From Allolobophora icterica (Eukaryota; Annelida; Clitellata; Crassiclitellata; Lumbricidae), in contig OY744610.1 in NCBI GenBank assembly GCA_963556255.1, positions 12,882,088-12,946,087 of the forward strand: a stretch of DNA of 64,000 bases. Direction: 5' to 3'. A program made the translations under genes and the position numbers. Below, in pieces: positions 24,072-37,719 of the stretch. Position 1 is the first letter of the stretch; each line of letters opens with the position of its first letter. The notes under the pieces were generated by a model that did no database searches, was not told where the DNA came from, and saw only the letters and a list, made by a program, of their open reading frames with translations.

Positions 24072-24500
24072 GCGACAATAATCGTCGTGACCATCATCCT
24101 AGTCATTATTGGTATCATTATGATCACTAACATCACGATCGTCTTCATCATCATCAGCAGCAACAGCATCACCACGAAAACTATCATCATCACCATTCAC
24201 CACCACCACCACTACCACCACCATCATCGTCATCATCTTTAAATGGGATGCATTTGGCTGTCCTATGGACGGAAATGCAAGCACCGCAGTGTCTCATTAC
24301 CAAATATATGTATGTCTCTGGATAACTTTTGTGGTTCACTTGCTGGAGCATATAGATCTAAGAACAGACTCTCGAAAGTTTCCTCGTGCAGTCCTCGTGT
24401 TTCCGTATTTGGCGATGCGTGACCCTTCAACCGCAGACGACCTTCAATCTTAAAGAGAACATCAGCGGTTGACTGTTAAACAGGCACGCTGACAGTTGCA
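22068..24500. repeat. 3' flank of the intact gene, segmentally duplicated at 27.56-30.30 kb
   Basis: The sequence after the stop is colinear with that after copy 3. Shared blocks include GACCGCGTGACCGGGCTATT, AACAGACCCA, GTCAATGTAGAAACTTTGG, AACAGAGTGTCATCTTAAA and GACTCTCGAAAGTTTCCTCG, and both end around an ATC repeat. The duplication therefore copied gene plus more than 2 kb of downstream DNA. No coding region is evident. Confidence 0.88.
23991..24072. repeat. (ATC)n microsatellite
   Basis: A run of ATC triplets with more degenerate ATC/ACC triplets to about 24240. The equivalent repeat at 29.73-30.05 kb lies at the same place in the duplicated flank and has diverged in length and interruptions. 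Confidence 0.95.
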
Positions 24501-24742
24501 CTTTGGTCTCATGGTCGACTAGTAACAGTTCATAGGGTCAAAGGTCACATGTAACGATCAATAGATCTATAGAAGACGATCTATAGCTCGATCATGTCTT
24601 AAAAAGCAATCATAATTATTTAATGATTTTTAATCGTAAGCGTAAAGTTAACATTTTTAAAGTGCTGATCTGAAGCTAAACACAGGGTACTAGTTAATTC
24701 ACGAGCGCTGCGTCGTGTCAAAGGGGTTGTCGACATATATCA

Positions 24743-24777
<35 letters not shown>

Positions 24778-24781
24778 GACG

Positions 24782-24846
<65 letters not shown>

Positions 24847-24886
24847 GAGAGAGCGAGAGAGAGCGAGAGAGAGAGAGAGACCAGAG

Positions 24887-24932
<46 letters not shown>

Positions 24933-25360
24933 CAGAGAGAGGAGTTGCAAGTTGGCGCTTTTTAAATGAAGACAAAAATGAAGAAATTTTCAATCGTTCA
25001 AAATGGCTGAAATGATCTTCTAAGAAAATGCTACGGAGAAATTGCAAATTAATAATCTAATCTAATTGAACGTCAATTCAGTCTAAACGAATCTGATCTG
25101 ATATTCATGTAGCCCTATACACAAAAAACTGACATACGAACATTCATGCATACACACATACATACATATCTACCTTCTGCGTACCTATAAACCGACATAC
25201 ATAATATTATATGCGTTTAATTATATACACAAGAAAATGCACGCATGCTTAAATTAGGCCTATATACATATTCAATTATTCATATATAATACATCCATGT
25301 AGTTACTGTACATGTTTCAGTTCGTACACTCATATGCATATTTACATTTATCCGTATTCA
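24501..25360. repeat. Region with a (GA)n microsatellite and LINE 3' scrap
   Basis: About 24686-24740 holds AATTCACGAGCGCTGCGTCG, the antisense 3' end of the L2/CR1-like LINE. It is followed by (GA)n at 24740-24950, with periodic GAGACGAGAG interruptions. The rest to 25360 is AT-rich sequence with no gene. Homopolymeric frames through the repeat are not genes. Confidence 0.8.
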
Positions 25361-26308
25361 TCACCTTGTCACCTTGTCACCTTGTGCCGTCAGTTCGTGG
25401 AACTCCAGCGACCGTCATGACCAACCTCCTCCACTCCTCCCTGTTCCGTACCGCGTCCCTTAGTTGTGCAAGGTTCATCGCTGTCCTCCTGTGTATCTCC
25501 TCCATCCATCGAGTTCTTGGGTGACCTCTTTTCCTCACCCCCTCTCCGCACGCCAGCATCATCTCCTTCTCCATCCCGTCTGCTCTCATCACATGTCCAA
25601 AGTATATCAATTTCTGTCTGATGGCCCTTTGTTGTAGTGTCAAGTCTCCTCTTAGCTGTCCTATCTCCTGGATTACAGATACATTTTGTTCTCTTTTCTC
25701 TCAACGATATTCCCAGCAACCTTCTCCATATCCACATTTCGCACGCATCGATCTTATCTTCTGTCGCTTTTGTTTTTGTCCACGTCTCGCTTCCGTATAG
25801 CACTATCGGGAATATCATTGATTTCACCAATCCTGTTTTTGTCTCCATGCTCACGTGCCTGTCTCTCCATATCTTTTCCATTCCCTGCATTGCGGATTTT
25901 CCTAGTGTTATTCTCCGTCTCACCTCCGGCTCGCATCTTCCCTCTCTTTCGATCATTGAGCCCAGAAACGAAAAACATGTTACGACCTGTATTTCCTCTC
26001 CGTCTATCTCGAATGTTTCCCATTCTGCCGTTGTCATGATCTTAGTCTTCTTGATGTTGAAGTATAACCCTGCTTTCTCGCTTTCTTTCCTTAATCTTCG
26101 TATGAGTTCTGCGAGGTCATCTTTTCTTCCGGCTAAAAGCGTTGTGTCATCCGCATACCTTAGATTATTTAGTATTTGTCCTGCCATCTTCACCCCTTCC
26201 ACCGCCGTTTCCAGCTCTGCCATTCGGATTATTCTTTCAGCATAGAGATTGAACAGAACCGGAGATAGTATGCACCCCTGTCTCACTCCTTTCCCTATCT
26301 TGAAATAA
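25361..26308 (-). mobile_element. RTE-like LINE, 3' half, antisense
   Basis: On the minus strand the frame contains GVRQGCILSPVLFNLYAERI, NNLRYADDTTLLAG (catalytic YADD), NIKKTKIMTT, FSFLGSMIEREG and SMIFPIVLYGSETWT. The C-terminal part continues in a shifted frame as GEGVRKRGHPRTRWMEEI. This order is standard for RTE-type reverse transcriptases. The 3' end is a CACCTTGT-type tandem tail (complement seen at 25362-25385). The left portion of the protein is missing, and the 5' edge abuts copy 3 of the array, so this insertion may define or obscure the 5' end of that copy. A frameshift makes it inactive. Confidence 0.85.
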
Positions 26309-27558
26309 TTCTACAATGTACATTACAATTGCAAATCTCACAGCAGACAACGTCTCATGTTTCACGTACTGTGACATGCTTCTGTATATTTTGGAAACTG
26401 CATATGGTTTAAGTTGCGGAGAGATTTCATGGGATAGCAGTCTCTTTGTCGAATTGGTCAATGCAATTTCAATGCAGCCGAAAATTATAAGGTCTCGGTA
26501 TCATAACTTTCCGAAACCGGATACAGCAAAAAGTTGTCAGTTTCAATTTCTGCGTGCTCAGAATCTCATGCAAAATTTAACTGGATCAAATAGCCGTTCA
26601 GAATTTAAACTAGTGTCTCTCATGTCCAGAGAGTTTCTTAGAAAAGCTTTAGAATACGTCTATTATAAATCGAATGGCATTGCACCTGCAGCTTTGGCCT
26701 ATCTGGCTGCTCTCCATGTTGCCACATCAGATTACCGACAAGCAATACGGTTCTGCCTGGCAGTCCTCACAGATCAGACTTCTCAAAAGGATAAGGAAAT
26801 ACTCAACGCAGGTTGCTTGCTGTTTATTGACGATGTCGTTAGAATCGTTGGATTGTGTGTGCTCCACAGGAAAATTACAAATTATAATCTTCATTACATT
26901 GGCAGGCGAATTTACCTTGATCTTCGTCTTTCACCAAATGTGTTCGTTCATTATTTGGCAGTATTATCTGCTGAAAGAATATCCAAACATTTCGATATTT
27001 ATCATTATTTGCCTGATTCAGTATTTCCTATGGACGAAAATCTGAAGGCTTTAACAAGTGTCGCCAATACGACGAAGTGTTGCATTTCTGTGAAAGAATT
27101 CTTCGTGAACCTGATCTGCGGAGCGATTTCAAGGAGCTTGCAGTTGCGAATGTTTTAGTGTTGCCACCGCTTGACACTTTTTTTGATAGAGACGTACAGT
27201 CGCTGCTTGGATTTCACACACTTTTTTTTATTATTTATCACCTCTGAATGACGAGATGCAGAAATCTGTGTTAAATGAAGATTCAACGTTTGCACACTAT
27301 TTTGCCCAATTTATGAAAGGTTCTCCGTATAATGATATCTCGTATTTTCTTCAGTGTGAATACTCCTCGAAATGTCATTATTTCATTGAAAGACAATTTC
27401 TTGCAAGATATTTGAAACTCAAATGTTGTATAGACTGTAATCTTCCGTCTTCAGAAGCAATGACTGAATTTACTGCTCAGGAAGCTAATCTTCCGTTTGA
27501 ACACATCATTCGCAGGTTTCTTCTACAAAAGTATCGTATTATTAACAAATACCCGTAG
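26309..27558 (+). pseudogene. Mab-21-like copy 3, 5'-truncated pseudogene
   Basis: Homology to the intact gene starts at the equivalent of about residue 464 (MYI.IANLTADNVSCF), immediately after the antisense RTE element. It runs open for 250 codons, nearly identical to copy 2. At about 27056 it jumps from LKALT to sequence matching 21585 of the intact gene, an internal deletion of about 250 bp that also shifts the frame. A run of extra T near 27225 adds a second shift. The end (FEHIIRRFLLQKYRIINK) is preserved, followed by two extra codons before the stop. The nucleotidyltransferase half is absent. The flank and coding similarity make it the sister of the intact gene. Confidence 0.9.
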
Positions 27559-29801
27559 CTCAAGAGTTTTATCGTATCAGTGACCAAATTATGTATTCAA
27601 CTGAAATTTATCTTACGTGATCGGTGATTCAGAAGACTGAAACTACCTTACCGGATATATCGACCGCGTGACCGGGCTATTGACGGTTATCAACCAGTCA
27701 GAGTTGGAAGGAAATCTCATGGAGAGCCATTCTAGTGTGTACACATAGGTGTGAAACATATACACTATGTCTTGTCAGTGCGGGGATATGAGTCTCGGCT
27801 GATGGATCTGCACACCTACTGTAAATAGTAAGCCAGTTTCGTCGTAGTGAAGAGAAAGCCGTTTCCGTATTCCTGCGCTGCGCCATAGGGAAGGAGGCAA
27901 TGGAGAGGATGGTCTCAGCGCTACAGCACCACCGTATGACCTTCCGGCTTCTAGGACGTCATTGGTGTCAACAACCCTCAAGATGGGAGTTCCGTATTCC
28001 AAAAACAGACCCAAGTTCATTTCTTGTTTCACAGCAGTTTTGCTGTTCCTCCTCACTGCCTCATCCTTCAACATCTGCTTCACAGGTTAGAATCAGTGGC
28101 ATCGGGCGCTATGATCCTATATTATACAGGCAACTATGGAGAAAACGTTCTGATTTAGATTGGCTCTACATAAATCCCTTTTTGTATCTTATACTGGTTG
28201 ATAAGGGTCTTTATGAAAAAACTGATAATGAGCGATGACAGCTTTCAGAGCTCAAGTTACACATTACGAACCTACGCTAAGCGCTCTCTTTATTCACCGC
28301 TATGATTGAAGAAATTACTTCCACTAGAGAAATCATTTTCACCATAACAATCGCTATAATCCTTAAAAACTATTTAATAAGCTAAAGTCAATATAACTAT
28401 TTAACAGTTTAGGGTCAACAACGCAAGTTGTAGATACAGTCAATGTAGAAACTTTGGTAGCTGTTGCAGTGAATACTCAGAACGGTGAGTTTCTTCTGTT
28501 AGTTTGGCGCTCAATGTTTTTGTTATAATAGTTGCGGAAAACTATAGGCCGTAAATCCCTTAAAATTAATGGATTTTTTTCTCTTTAAGGTGCCATAGCA
28601 CACTGGCATAATTAAATTGTTCCATTTAGCTTCAATAGTACCGTCAATAACCTATTTTTTGTGGCACCTCCTTTTAGCCTTCTAAAGCGTATGATTTCAT
28701 AGACGTAATTGTGGCTTCATACTTTCAACAGATTGTGCCACGCTTGCATAACTTTCGCGTGAACGGTGTTTATTGCTAATCTGTATTCACCTTATTTTCA
28801 TATAATTTAGAATGACCACATAAATGAATTTGATGAGTTTCAATATCTTTGCACTTGGAAGTTTTGTACTAACATCATGTATGTGTTCAAGAATATGTAT
28901 TCATGTATAATTGTATATGTTTATCTAATGATGTATTCATGTATATGTTTATCTAATGATGAACTATCGGGTCTTTAGTTAAGTACAATGTTACAATTGC
29001 ATATCTAATGATGGACTATCGAATCTTTAGTTAATTATGCCTATAACATTACCATTGCATATTGAATGTGTTATATCGACTGCTTTCATCAAATTGTATA
29101 ACTACCAGGTGGCCTTGATAGCGGGATCTAGGACATTTTTGGGTCTCCTGTGTAGCCAGATTATGTTGACTGATTATAAGCATTATATGTATTTTTAAAC
29201 TTGCAATGTTTGGTTACCGAAATAAAGTACAATACAATACAAAAGTATTATTAACTTTCCAAGGCAAATCATTTCGTTGAACTTAATGTTACTATTTCAT
29301 CAGAGCGAAATAAATAATGTCTGAACTTGAACAGAGTGTCATCTTAAACGGACGATTTCATTCAAGCATTGACAGCCAAGCAGAGGCAAATCATTTCCTG
29401 ATGATTTATTTAACTTTTTAATCTTGGCGAACATAAACAATGTGTAAACATGAACAAATTGTCATTTAAATTGGGCGATATAATATCATCAGTTGTCTGC
29501 TGCAGTCCGTGTGAACTTCCTGAGGCTCACCTGCACTTAGTGAACTCCAGGCAACACTTTGTATGGATCGGAGTCAAGAGGAGGCGACGCTGGCGAATTT
29601 TCAGACAATGACAATGACGTCGCCTTCAGCTCAGATGACTGTAATGTCAATGACTACAGTCTGTCTATGACCATGTGATGACGGCAAGATGAGTGACTAG
29701 GACGATGTTTAGTTTGGTTCATTATCATCAACAAAGTCATCATCCTCGTCATCATCATCATCATCATCATCATCACCATCCTCGTCATCATCATAATTGC
29801 C

Positions 29802-29855
<54 letters not shown>

Positions 29856-29900
29856 GTCATCATCATCATCATCATCACCATCACCATCATCATCATCATC

Positions 29901-29935
<35 letters not shown>

Positions 29936-30300
29936 TATTTCCACCATCATCGTCGTCGCCATCATCCTAATCATTAATATTATCATTATGATCACCATCA
30001 CAATCGTCATAATCATCATCATCACCACCGCCGCTACCACCATCATCATCGTTTATAGACGGAAATACAAGCACCGCAGTATCTCATTACAAAATAGATG
30101 TAAGTCTCTGAATAACTTTTGTAACTCCTTTGATGGAGCATATCTAAAGATAGACTCTCGAAAGTTTCCTCGTGCAGTCCTAGTCTTTACGCACTGCAGC
30201 CAGCCTTGAATCTCAAAATAGAACCTCAGGGGTTGACCGTTACACAGACATGGTTCACTTGGGTCTGAAGGTCGACGAGTAACAGTTTGCAGGTTCAAAG
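27559..30300. repeat. 3' flank of copy 3, duplicate of 22.07-24.50 kb
   Basis: It is colinear with the flank of the intact gene up to GACTCTCGAAAGTTTCCTCG at about 30155. An extra AT-rich segment (about 28880-29250) is absent from the other copy. It contains no gene. Confidence 0.85.
29726..30050. repeat. (ATC)n microsatellite
   Basis: ATC triplets with ACC, GTC and TTC interruptions, the positional counterpart of the repeat at 23991. His-, Met- or Ile-rich frames in it are artefacts. Confidence 0.95.
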
Positions 30301-30810
30301 TTCACCTGTGACGGTCATTGAGTAGAGACTTTGATCAAGTGTTCTAAAACGCTGTCTACAGTATTTGAAGAATTGTCAATGGCAATTTTTTAAATCATGA
30401 CATATGTAAATAAATAAAGTTTCACAAAAAACATAAAATCGTTAGAATTGGCTCATAAATCGTTAATTTATAGGCCCGTATTATAATCCAATTTATCGTA
30501 GCACATCCAAATTGGTCTGGTCTGCACCAAGGCTAGTAACAAATGAAAAAGTAGTTGAAGTGCTTTTAAAATTTGTTTCACTGTTTGTTTCAACTGGTTT
30601 CATCTCAATTATTATCTTCAACAATCAATATTCCTGTCACAGTATAAGTCGAACAATAAATAACACGGAAAAGGAAGAGGAGGAAAATAAATTGGTTTAC
30701 CCTTAAATTCGAAACCATACCTACGCCTCAGACCGTGTCAAACTTCGAATACACATCGCCTGCATATTTTAAATATGTTGTAATTGTAATTTTAATTACG
30801 ACGATTTATA
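30301..30810. other. Spacer between array units
   Basis: AT-rich sequence with no recognised gene or repeat. It joins the end of the duplicated 3' flank of copy 3 to the 5' flank of copy 4. Confidence 0.5.
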
Positions 30811-31344
30811 TGGCATCGTTGGTAGCAAGCTACTTCCAGGATGCTTCACGAAAACACACGCACACTGTGTACAGACAGCCAAAAGGCTAATGCTCGCAGT
30901 TTTCACCTAGCAAGTAAAAGTAACTGTTTTTTTACATAAATATTTTTAGCTTCCTGAATATGAGCAGGAAACTGTAACTGTATTCTTCATTTATCTAATA
31001 TACCCTAAATACAAACATATATACATGTATTTATACTTCTATCGATTCTGGAATATGGTAGGCCCTAGCCGATTGAATTGAACGCTCGCCCTGAACTGCG
31101 AAGATTTCGGGTTTGAGATTTTCCTGGAACGGTTAGAGTCTATAACAACCTTCAGCAATGTCTTCACGAACCACGATTGCTGAGCGTTCTCGATTGATGC
31201 AGAGAGTGACGCTCACTAAAATAGAAATAATTATAACAATGATAATAATGCATTATGCAAATTACATAATATTTAGGACTGCGATATTGTGCGATAATGA
31301 AAACACGGCCGACACCTCACGCCGCGTGACATCATCGGTAACAT
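30811..31344. repeat. 5' flank of copy 4, duplicate of 1-74 plus 1805-2225
   Basis: It aligns to the split flank at the left end of the window and shows the uninterrupted state (AGGCTAATGCTCGCAG) of the site used by the foldback insertion. It fuses at about 31345 to Mab-21-like coding homology starting near residue 307, so copy 4 lost its N-terminal half by deletion or by aberrant duplication. Confidence 0.78.
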
Positions 31345-33029
31345 CACCAATTTCGGAAAGGTGGAACTCTTCTTCTGTCTTTGCCCTATGCTCTGTGTTG
31401 TTACAAAAGCTTTCACAATGGCTAAATAAGAGACACTGTCCGAACTATTTTATTCCTGAAGCAAATTTATTTCATGATCCATCGAGCTCCGCTATGCTTC
31501 AGACTACTGAAAAACGACTAAATGAATTCCAAAATTCTGGCATTCTCAGTCAATGGTTTGTTGAAAATTACATACTCTCATTCATTCATAGATATTTCCC
31601 AGTTGAAAGCACAATGGAGGTTACGCCACATTTTATGGATTACACGATGCCTCTCCTTGAGTTTTGGAGAGTGAGTGAATTCAAATCATTGGGTTTATGT
31701 TTTTTTCATATTCGGATATTCTCATAGAAAAAGTCGTTCTGTAATTAAAAAAAAGCCGGTTAAGTTCAGGACTGAGCCAGAGCTTCAAATTTGGATATAA
31801 TGCAAAATGTACCGACTCGAAAACACATAGTTTAATGAAGGACTTGCCAGCAATACATGACTTATGTTTGACGGACTATGAAATTCTACTGTATATTTTG
31901 CATGCTGCATATGGATTAGGTTGCGGAGAGATTTCATGGAATAGCAGTCTCTTTGTTGAATTGGTCAATGCAATTTCAGTGCAACCGAAAATTATAAGGT
32001 CTCGGTATCATAACTTTCCGAAACCGTATACAGCAGAACGGTGTTGGTTACAATTCCTTTGTGCTCAGGATCTCATGCAAAATTTAACTGGATCAAATAG
32101 CCGTTCAGAATTTCATCTCTTGTCTCTCATGTCCAAAGAGTTTCTTAGAAAATCCTTAGAATACGACGATTATAAATCGAACGGCATTACCCCTGCAGCT
32201 TTGGCCTATCTACACTGTTAGAAATATAGGTTTTCCTACAGTAGTTTTTCTGTAAAAATATACAGAAAAAGTATGTAAATGACAGATACAGAATCTTTTC
32301 TGTAAAATGCCATCAACGGCGCGGTGTTACTCCAATCAGTCTCCACGCTAAAATCTCGTGACTCAAACCTTGCTCCTCATTGGTCACGTTTTGGGCGCCG
32401 TATGCAAAAACATTTTGTAGCGCTAGTCTAGCATGCAATATAGCGACTATAAAGTGCAAAAATTAATTAATAAAAAGTAATTAAATATTCTGTAATATTA
32501 ATTATTCAATGTTCTTTACAAATGAAAATAAATGTGAAAAATTACTATAACAAGTTCATAACTGTCCGAACAGCATTACTTAGAGACGAACGAGGAGGTG
32601 TGATCGTTGAATTCGCGGCGTATTTTGAATAACAATGGCCGCTGTATGGTCATAAGATATTTTACCAAGACATTCACCGCAAATTTTCAAACTAACACAC
32701 GCATTCAGACAAAAAAATCCAACATACTTCTATAATCAGAATTTAACATATGGACAACTGAAAGGGTATTCAGCTCGTAGACGAACATTATCGAGTTTTA
32801 ATACCACTCAAACCAGTGACTACTGTGGCCTATGGTTTTATCATTCTGTTTCATGACACGTTTGCCGAGTTCCGGGTTCGATAAGCAACCAAGGATTTGT
32901 TTGGTAAAATAAAACTTTTAGCATTAATAAGCTTGCTGGCATTAAGTATAATTGTGCATTTAAACTGTCATTCAGATTTTATCACTTGTGATTTGTTTTG
33001 TTATTAATATTTAATATTTAAAGGGTGCT

Positions 33030-33530
33030 CTATAGTGTAGTGGTTAGCATGCTTGGCTGTCAATCGAGAGGTCAGAGTTGCAACTCCTCGCAAAAGAAGA
33101 AATTTGGTTTGCGATCACTGGTGGGGGGCAGTTGTGAACTGACCTGGTCAAAAGTTTGAACTGACCTGGTCAAGCAGTCACAAAATTTTTTGACTCGCAA
33201 AAAACTGTTGTGACCTTTTTGCTGTTTCTTAAAAATTTAGGGAGAAAACTGCATGGTGTGTCCCCCCTCTTAAATATGGGGGTCTTGTCCCCCTCGACAC
33301 CCATGGGATCGCCGCCCATGTTTGGAATATCTACTCCATCTGCACCCCTTAGTCAACTCAGCTAGAACGAGTACATTGGCCATACACTGTAGGTGGGAGG
33401 ATAAGATAGCGAGGGTGAGGACTAGCCACCCGGCCTCATATGCTGAGGATAAGAAAATGAAGTCGTTAGCACTTTATACCAATGGCTGTCTCAGGGCTAA
33501 CTTAAGAGACTGCTCTTCTTTTTCTAATGC
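33030..33530 (+). mobile_element. tRNA-derived SINE, interrupted by a MITE
   Basis: The head (GTGTAGTGGTTAGCATGCTT, then GAGAGGTCAGAGTTGCAACT) has polymerase-III box A- and box B-like spacing. The body continues after the nested MITE with CTGCACCCC, GTAGGTGGGAGGATAAGA, TGAAGTCGTTAGCAC and GGGCTAACTTAAGAGACTG. The same order is seen uninterrupted at 42925 and 44475. Confidence 0.8.
33103..33322. mobile_element. MITE (GGCGGCGATC family) inside the SINE
   Basis: The sequence shares GTGTGTCCCCCCTCTTAAAT, GTCCCCCTCGACACCCATG and the end GATCGCCGCCCATG with the copy at 53.70-53.97 kb, in the same orientation. The left end is damaged. Its position between two halves of a known SINE body proves it inserted later. 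Confidence 0.7.
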
Positions 33531-34779
33531 TTACTGATGCATCAGTGATCAATAATGGCTCCTTTGGTGAAGTACTCACATTTTAGCAATAAATAACGTT
33601 AAATACAGGTGTTGTAGAAAACAGGTCAGAAGACGGAGATTTTCAATTACGCGATTCAGAAAACTCATCTGTGCACTTAATTTGTTAACATGACAAAGAA
33701 CAAAAAACGAAAGTAATTCACAGACAAGCATTTAATCACAGCATGAAAATACTGAATGTTGAATTCTAATTGATTAACATTTTAAAAAAACAAGCATATT
33801 ATTTTAGCAGGACTCCATGTAACAAAATAGAGTCTTTTCACAAAAATACACATAATTATAGTCAACATTATAGCAAGTCAATTGGTGAATTGTAAAAACA
33901 CTCGGGACTTCAGACCGAAACAAAATGTTTCAGTATCCACAGGTCTATCAGTATTGAAGTCTTTACTGGCGAGTACCTGCACCAAGTAGCTTCAACAAAG
34001 CTGAGCTCATGCAGATTATCAGCTCCACAGCAAAAACCATGAACAGTTATGCCACTGTTTATATTATTTTCATGTTTCAACCACAACTAGCTATTTTGTC
34101 AGCTTTAACCAAGTACTGGTTGTTTATTCAAAGTGGCTTCGGATTGTGTCAGTCTCTTCTGTTGCTGTATTTTCGATTAATATGTATTTTAATTATGTAA
34201 AATTATGTAAATAATTAAAAATGAAATAACTGCACACTGAATTCGAATTGACATTTGCAAACAACTGTGTATTACTTCAGCAGCACTCCATATAACATGA
34301 TAAGGAGTATCTCCAGAAATTTTAATATATAAAGAAGAGTGTCACCACAAATATTAATGATTCCGACAAGTTCTGACGCGCTGTAACACAGCACATGCCG
34401 TTACAAGGGTGCCTAATATCAGTCTAATACATATTAGCCTAATATATAGTTAACAATTAAGTAAAACAACAATGATGGTAAAAATAACACAAAAATTTAG
34501 TTCTATCTATTAAAAGATGAATAAAGCTATCCCCTTGGCCAGCTGCATCACTGGCTAAGTGCCATGTCCTCAATCACTGGAAATGTATTGAGTAGGCCTT
34601 TTTGGACAGCGGTTGTAAACTGTCTGTTACTGAACTCATTTCTGATGACTGAACCTCAGGCATCCAATCCAAGAAATTATAAAAGAAGTGGAGTTTAGTC
34701 CAAGTTCAAAAACACCATAACAATTCAACTCCTTCTACAAAAACAACAGTTCGAGATGCATCATAATCTCCAAATTTCT
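33531..34779. other. Interior of the 13.2-kb element, no gene seen
   Basis: AT-rich sequence without recognisable coding segments. About 34375-34440 holds a decayed repeat (CGCTGTAACACAGCACATGC) with a relative at about 40295. Confidence 0.4.
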
Positions 34780-35065
34780 AAAGCTTATTCACGAGCACTG
34801 TGTCATATCAGAGGGTTGTCCTGAGACTGATGTCCGGTGGAGGTCCGAGTCTGGTTTTCAGAAAAACCAGAGAGAGTAGGCAGACCAGCTGCTACTGTGG
34901 GTTTCGTTGAGGATGAGTAAGCTTGGAAGGTGGAGTACTGGATGAATTTGGATACAAATTCTTGAAGAGACGAGACTTATGATGCATTTTCAGTTTGGTG
35001 AAATACTGCAAGTCCATTTGAAGCAGCATGGATACTGTCAATTCTCGTCTCTCGTTAAAGGCAAG
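34780..35065 (-). mobile_element. Antisense 3' end of an L2/CR1-like LINE
   Basis: The run from TTCTAAAGCTTATTCACGAG through GAGGTCCGAGTCTGG to the AG-rich part matches the complement of the copy-1 LINE's 3' region and the fragment at 37.72-38.03 kb. No reverse transcriptase is present. Confidence 0.65.
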
Positions 35066-35241
35066 TGTCCACAATACCTTCCTGTGAAACAAAATCAATG
35101 TTTTATGTACATGGATAAAGTTTCAGAATTGTGACATTAGAATTGCGAGTTAGAACTTTACATCCTGGGATAACTTTTTATCACGTAGAGACATCAGTAG
35201 TCGTGTTCCAGCAGTGCAGATGTTTACATCCCTTGGTGTTG

Positions 35242-35489
<248 letters not shown>

Positions 35490-37715
35490 ACATCTATGCT
35501 ATAGTGCCGGTGTCTAATGCATAAGACGTCAACCGATGGCACACCAAAGCCAACCGTAATCTGGTCAGCATTCGGAAGCTCAGTCCGTTGAAACAGAAAG
35601 ACAGCCTATGATGGATAAGTAATCCAGAGCAGATAATTTACAAGTTGAGCATGAAATGACACAAGCTACTGAGCAGATTGAGCACCGACAAGGATGGAAT
35701 TCCAAAATTTAGGCCCATCAACCAAAAAGCTCATTCAATCAGCAGAATTTTAACTTTAGGTATTACAAAAGATAGGCATTCAGATGAACATGCTGAATAG
35801 TGATGAGACTGAGAAACAAGAACTGTCATAATTAAATATACTTGTTTGAAGTCTAGCACTTTCTTGGATCCAGTTTCAAATCACATATAGACACTATACA
35901 GATAACTGTTAAGAATTATCAAATCTATGTAGCCAGCACAGTAGATTTAACTCTACATCTACTTGGGTTAAACAATTTTACATAAATTTTACATAAATGT
36001 AATCAAATAAGACCATACAATAAAATGAACTTTTATACCATGGCAAAACAACACATGAAGAGTGTTACATTTCCCAAAATAATAACATACATTAATACAC
36101 TTGTCCAATTTGATGTGCCTTTAAAAGATGGACTATGTAGCTGGACAAGTCCCCAGAAAGTTGACAGTCAGAATTCAAACAAACCTCAAATCGACAGAAG
36201 CGGACAAGCACAGCTTCGAATGACAGTCGTAGTTCCTCGGACTTCTAGGTAACAGATGAATATTCATAGGCACTTACAAGTCACCTTGCTCTTTTTGGCT
36301 GCAAAATTAGACAGGGAATCTGTCAACATAAAATTCTATAAAACCGTTATACAGGACCTTTCCAAAATTAAAAGTAATGCATTTGAGTCTGAATTGGCCA
36401 GAGCTTGCTTGATCAGCAGTCCACAAACAGATGAATTTGATTACCAATGAATGAGGGTCATGCCAATCTGCTTGACATCATTGTTAAATAATCCCATTTT
36501 GTCCTAAGGGTCAGTCGTTAACCATCCTGAATTACCATGTGCATTTGCTTTTTCATAAAATCCTAAACATGGCATTAGGCCATTTCCATAATCAAATATT
36601 AGATTCTGGGGACTATTAAGCCCATGTTGTTAGCGGCTTCTACTTGTACCATACGACAGCCTGAATAATGCTGCTTACTCAACCTACCAGAAATAAAAGC
36701 ACAAAATATGATTTTCAGCATAAAAATGACAGGCAAGCAATGAATACTATCCCTTCGTTTTCTATTTCATTATGCACACTAGTTTTGTTGTGCTGCACAT
36801 AGATTATCAGAACAAGAGGCCATTCAAATCCAAAGAACAAAGGTACCCTGCTTCACCGAAGGACCTGAGCGTGTCACGAATCCTTGGAACTCCGAAGCTG
36901 ATTTTCCACTGGATTTCCGATTTGCATAAATCTGACTTTTTTATATTTCCAAATATACTATTCAGAATACTGGTCAATTATTCTTTACTAGATCACTGAA
37001 TTTCAATACCTTGTGTCAAAACGGTTTCCAGCATAATTACTTTTATACGCAAAAATTATCTACAGATCCTCGGCTATCAGCAGCACTTAATTGGTTTAAA
37101 CGATAACAAGAAATACAGAAATATCCATTTAGAAATCTCAATATCTCTATGCTTTTAGTTAGACCATTACATGCGATAAACAATATCATGTGTAAAATTC
37201 TACAAGTACGGCACGTTTCTGGGTTTTAACTGGTAAAGGGTACTAACTATTCAAAAGTTAAATTGGTATAGGAATTGCAATATTGACTTACATCAATTGC
37301 GAACTTTATTGGAAAAATATATTTGACCACGCTTCACGCCGAAATTATACAAATGGCGACCGCTACAATCTGGTTCCCTGCTTCATCGAAGGACTTCGTT
37401 GTGCGCAGTAGTTGTTTATCCGTATGTGGTAATATAGGATTCACAACCTTAAGTGTGCGCAACCTTACTGTGGAATTTCATTTCCAGGCATTCAACCAGA
37501 GTGTGCAGTAGTTCATTTCACATTGCCTGGAAAGAATGATAAAAACTTTACATTCCGTTTGTTCTATAGAAACATTATTTTATTAACAAGTCTCTGTAAC
37601 TAATTTGAGATCTGATTTAATCGCGATTGCTGTCTATGTTTTTAAAGACTGTGTAATCCTGTCGTGTTTGTGTCGACAGGAATTTCTGCAATAAACGAAT
37701 ATTGGTTGATTCGTA
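35490..37715. other. Interior of the 13.2-kb element, no gene seen
   Basis: 35502-35580 is a copy of the GTCTAATGC-type short interspersed repeat. Further on, two related short segments (CCCTGCTTCA.CGAAGGAC at about 36847 and 37377) suggest a decayed internal duplication. No exon or protein family is recognised. Confidence 0.4.
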
Positions 37716-37719
37716 ATCG

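Noticed and set aside
25637..26245. 202-codon plus-strand frame
   Set aside because: It is the shadow of the antisense RTE-like reverse transcriptase.
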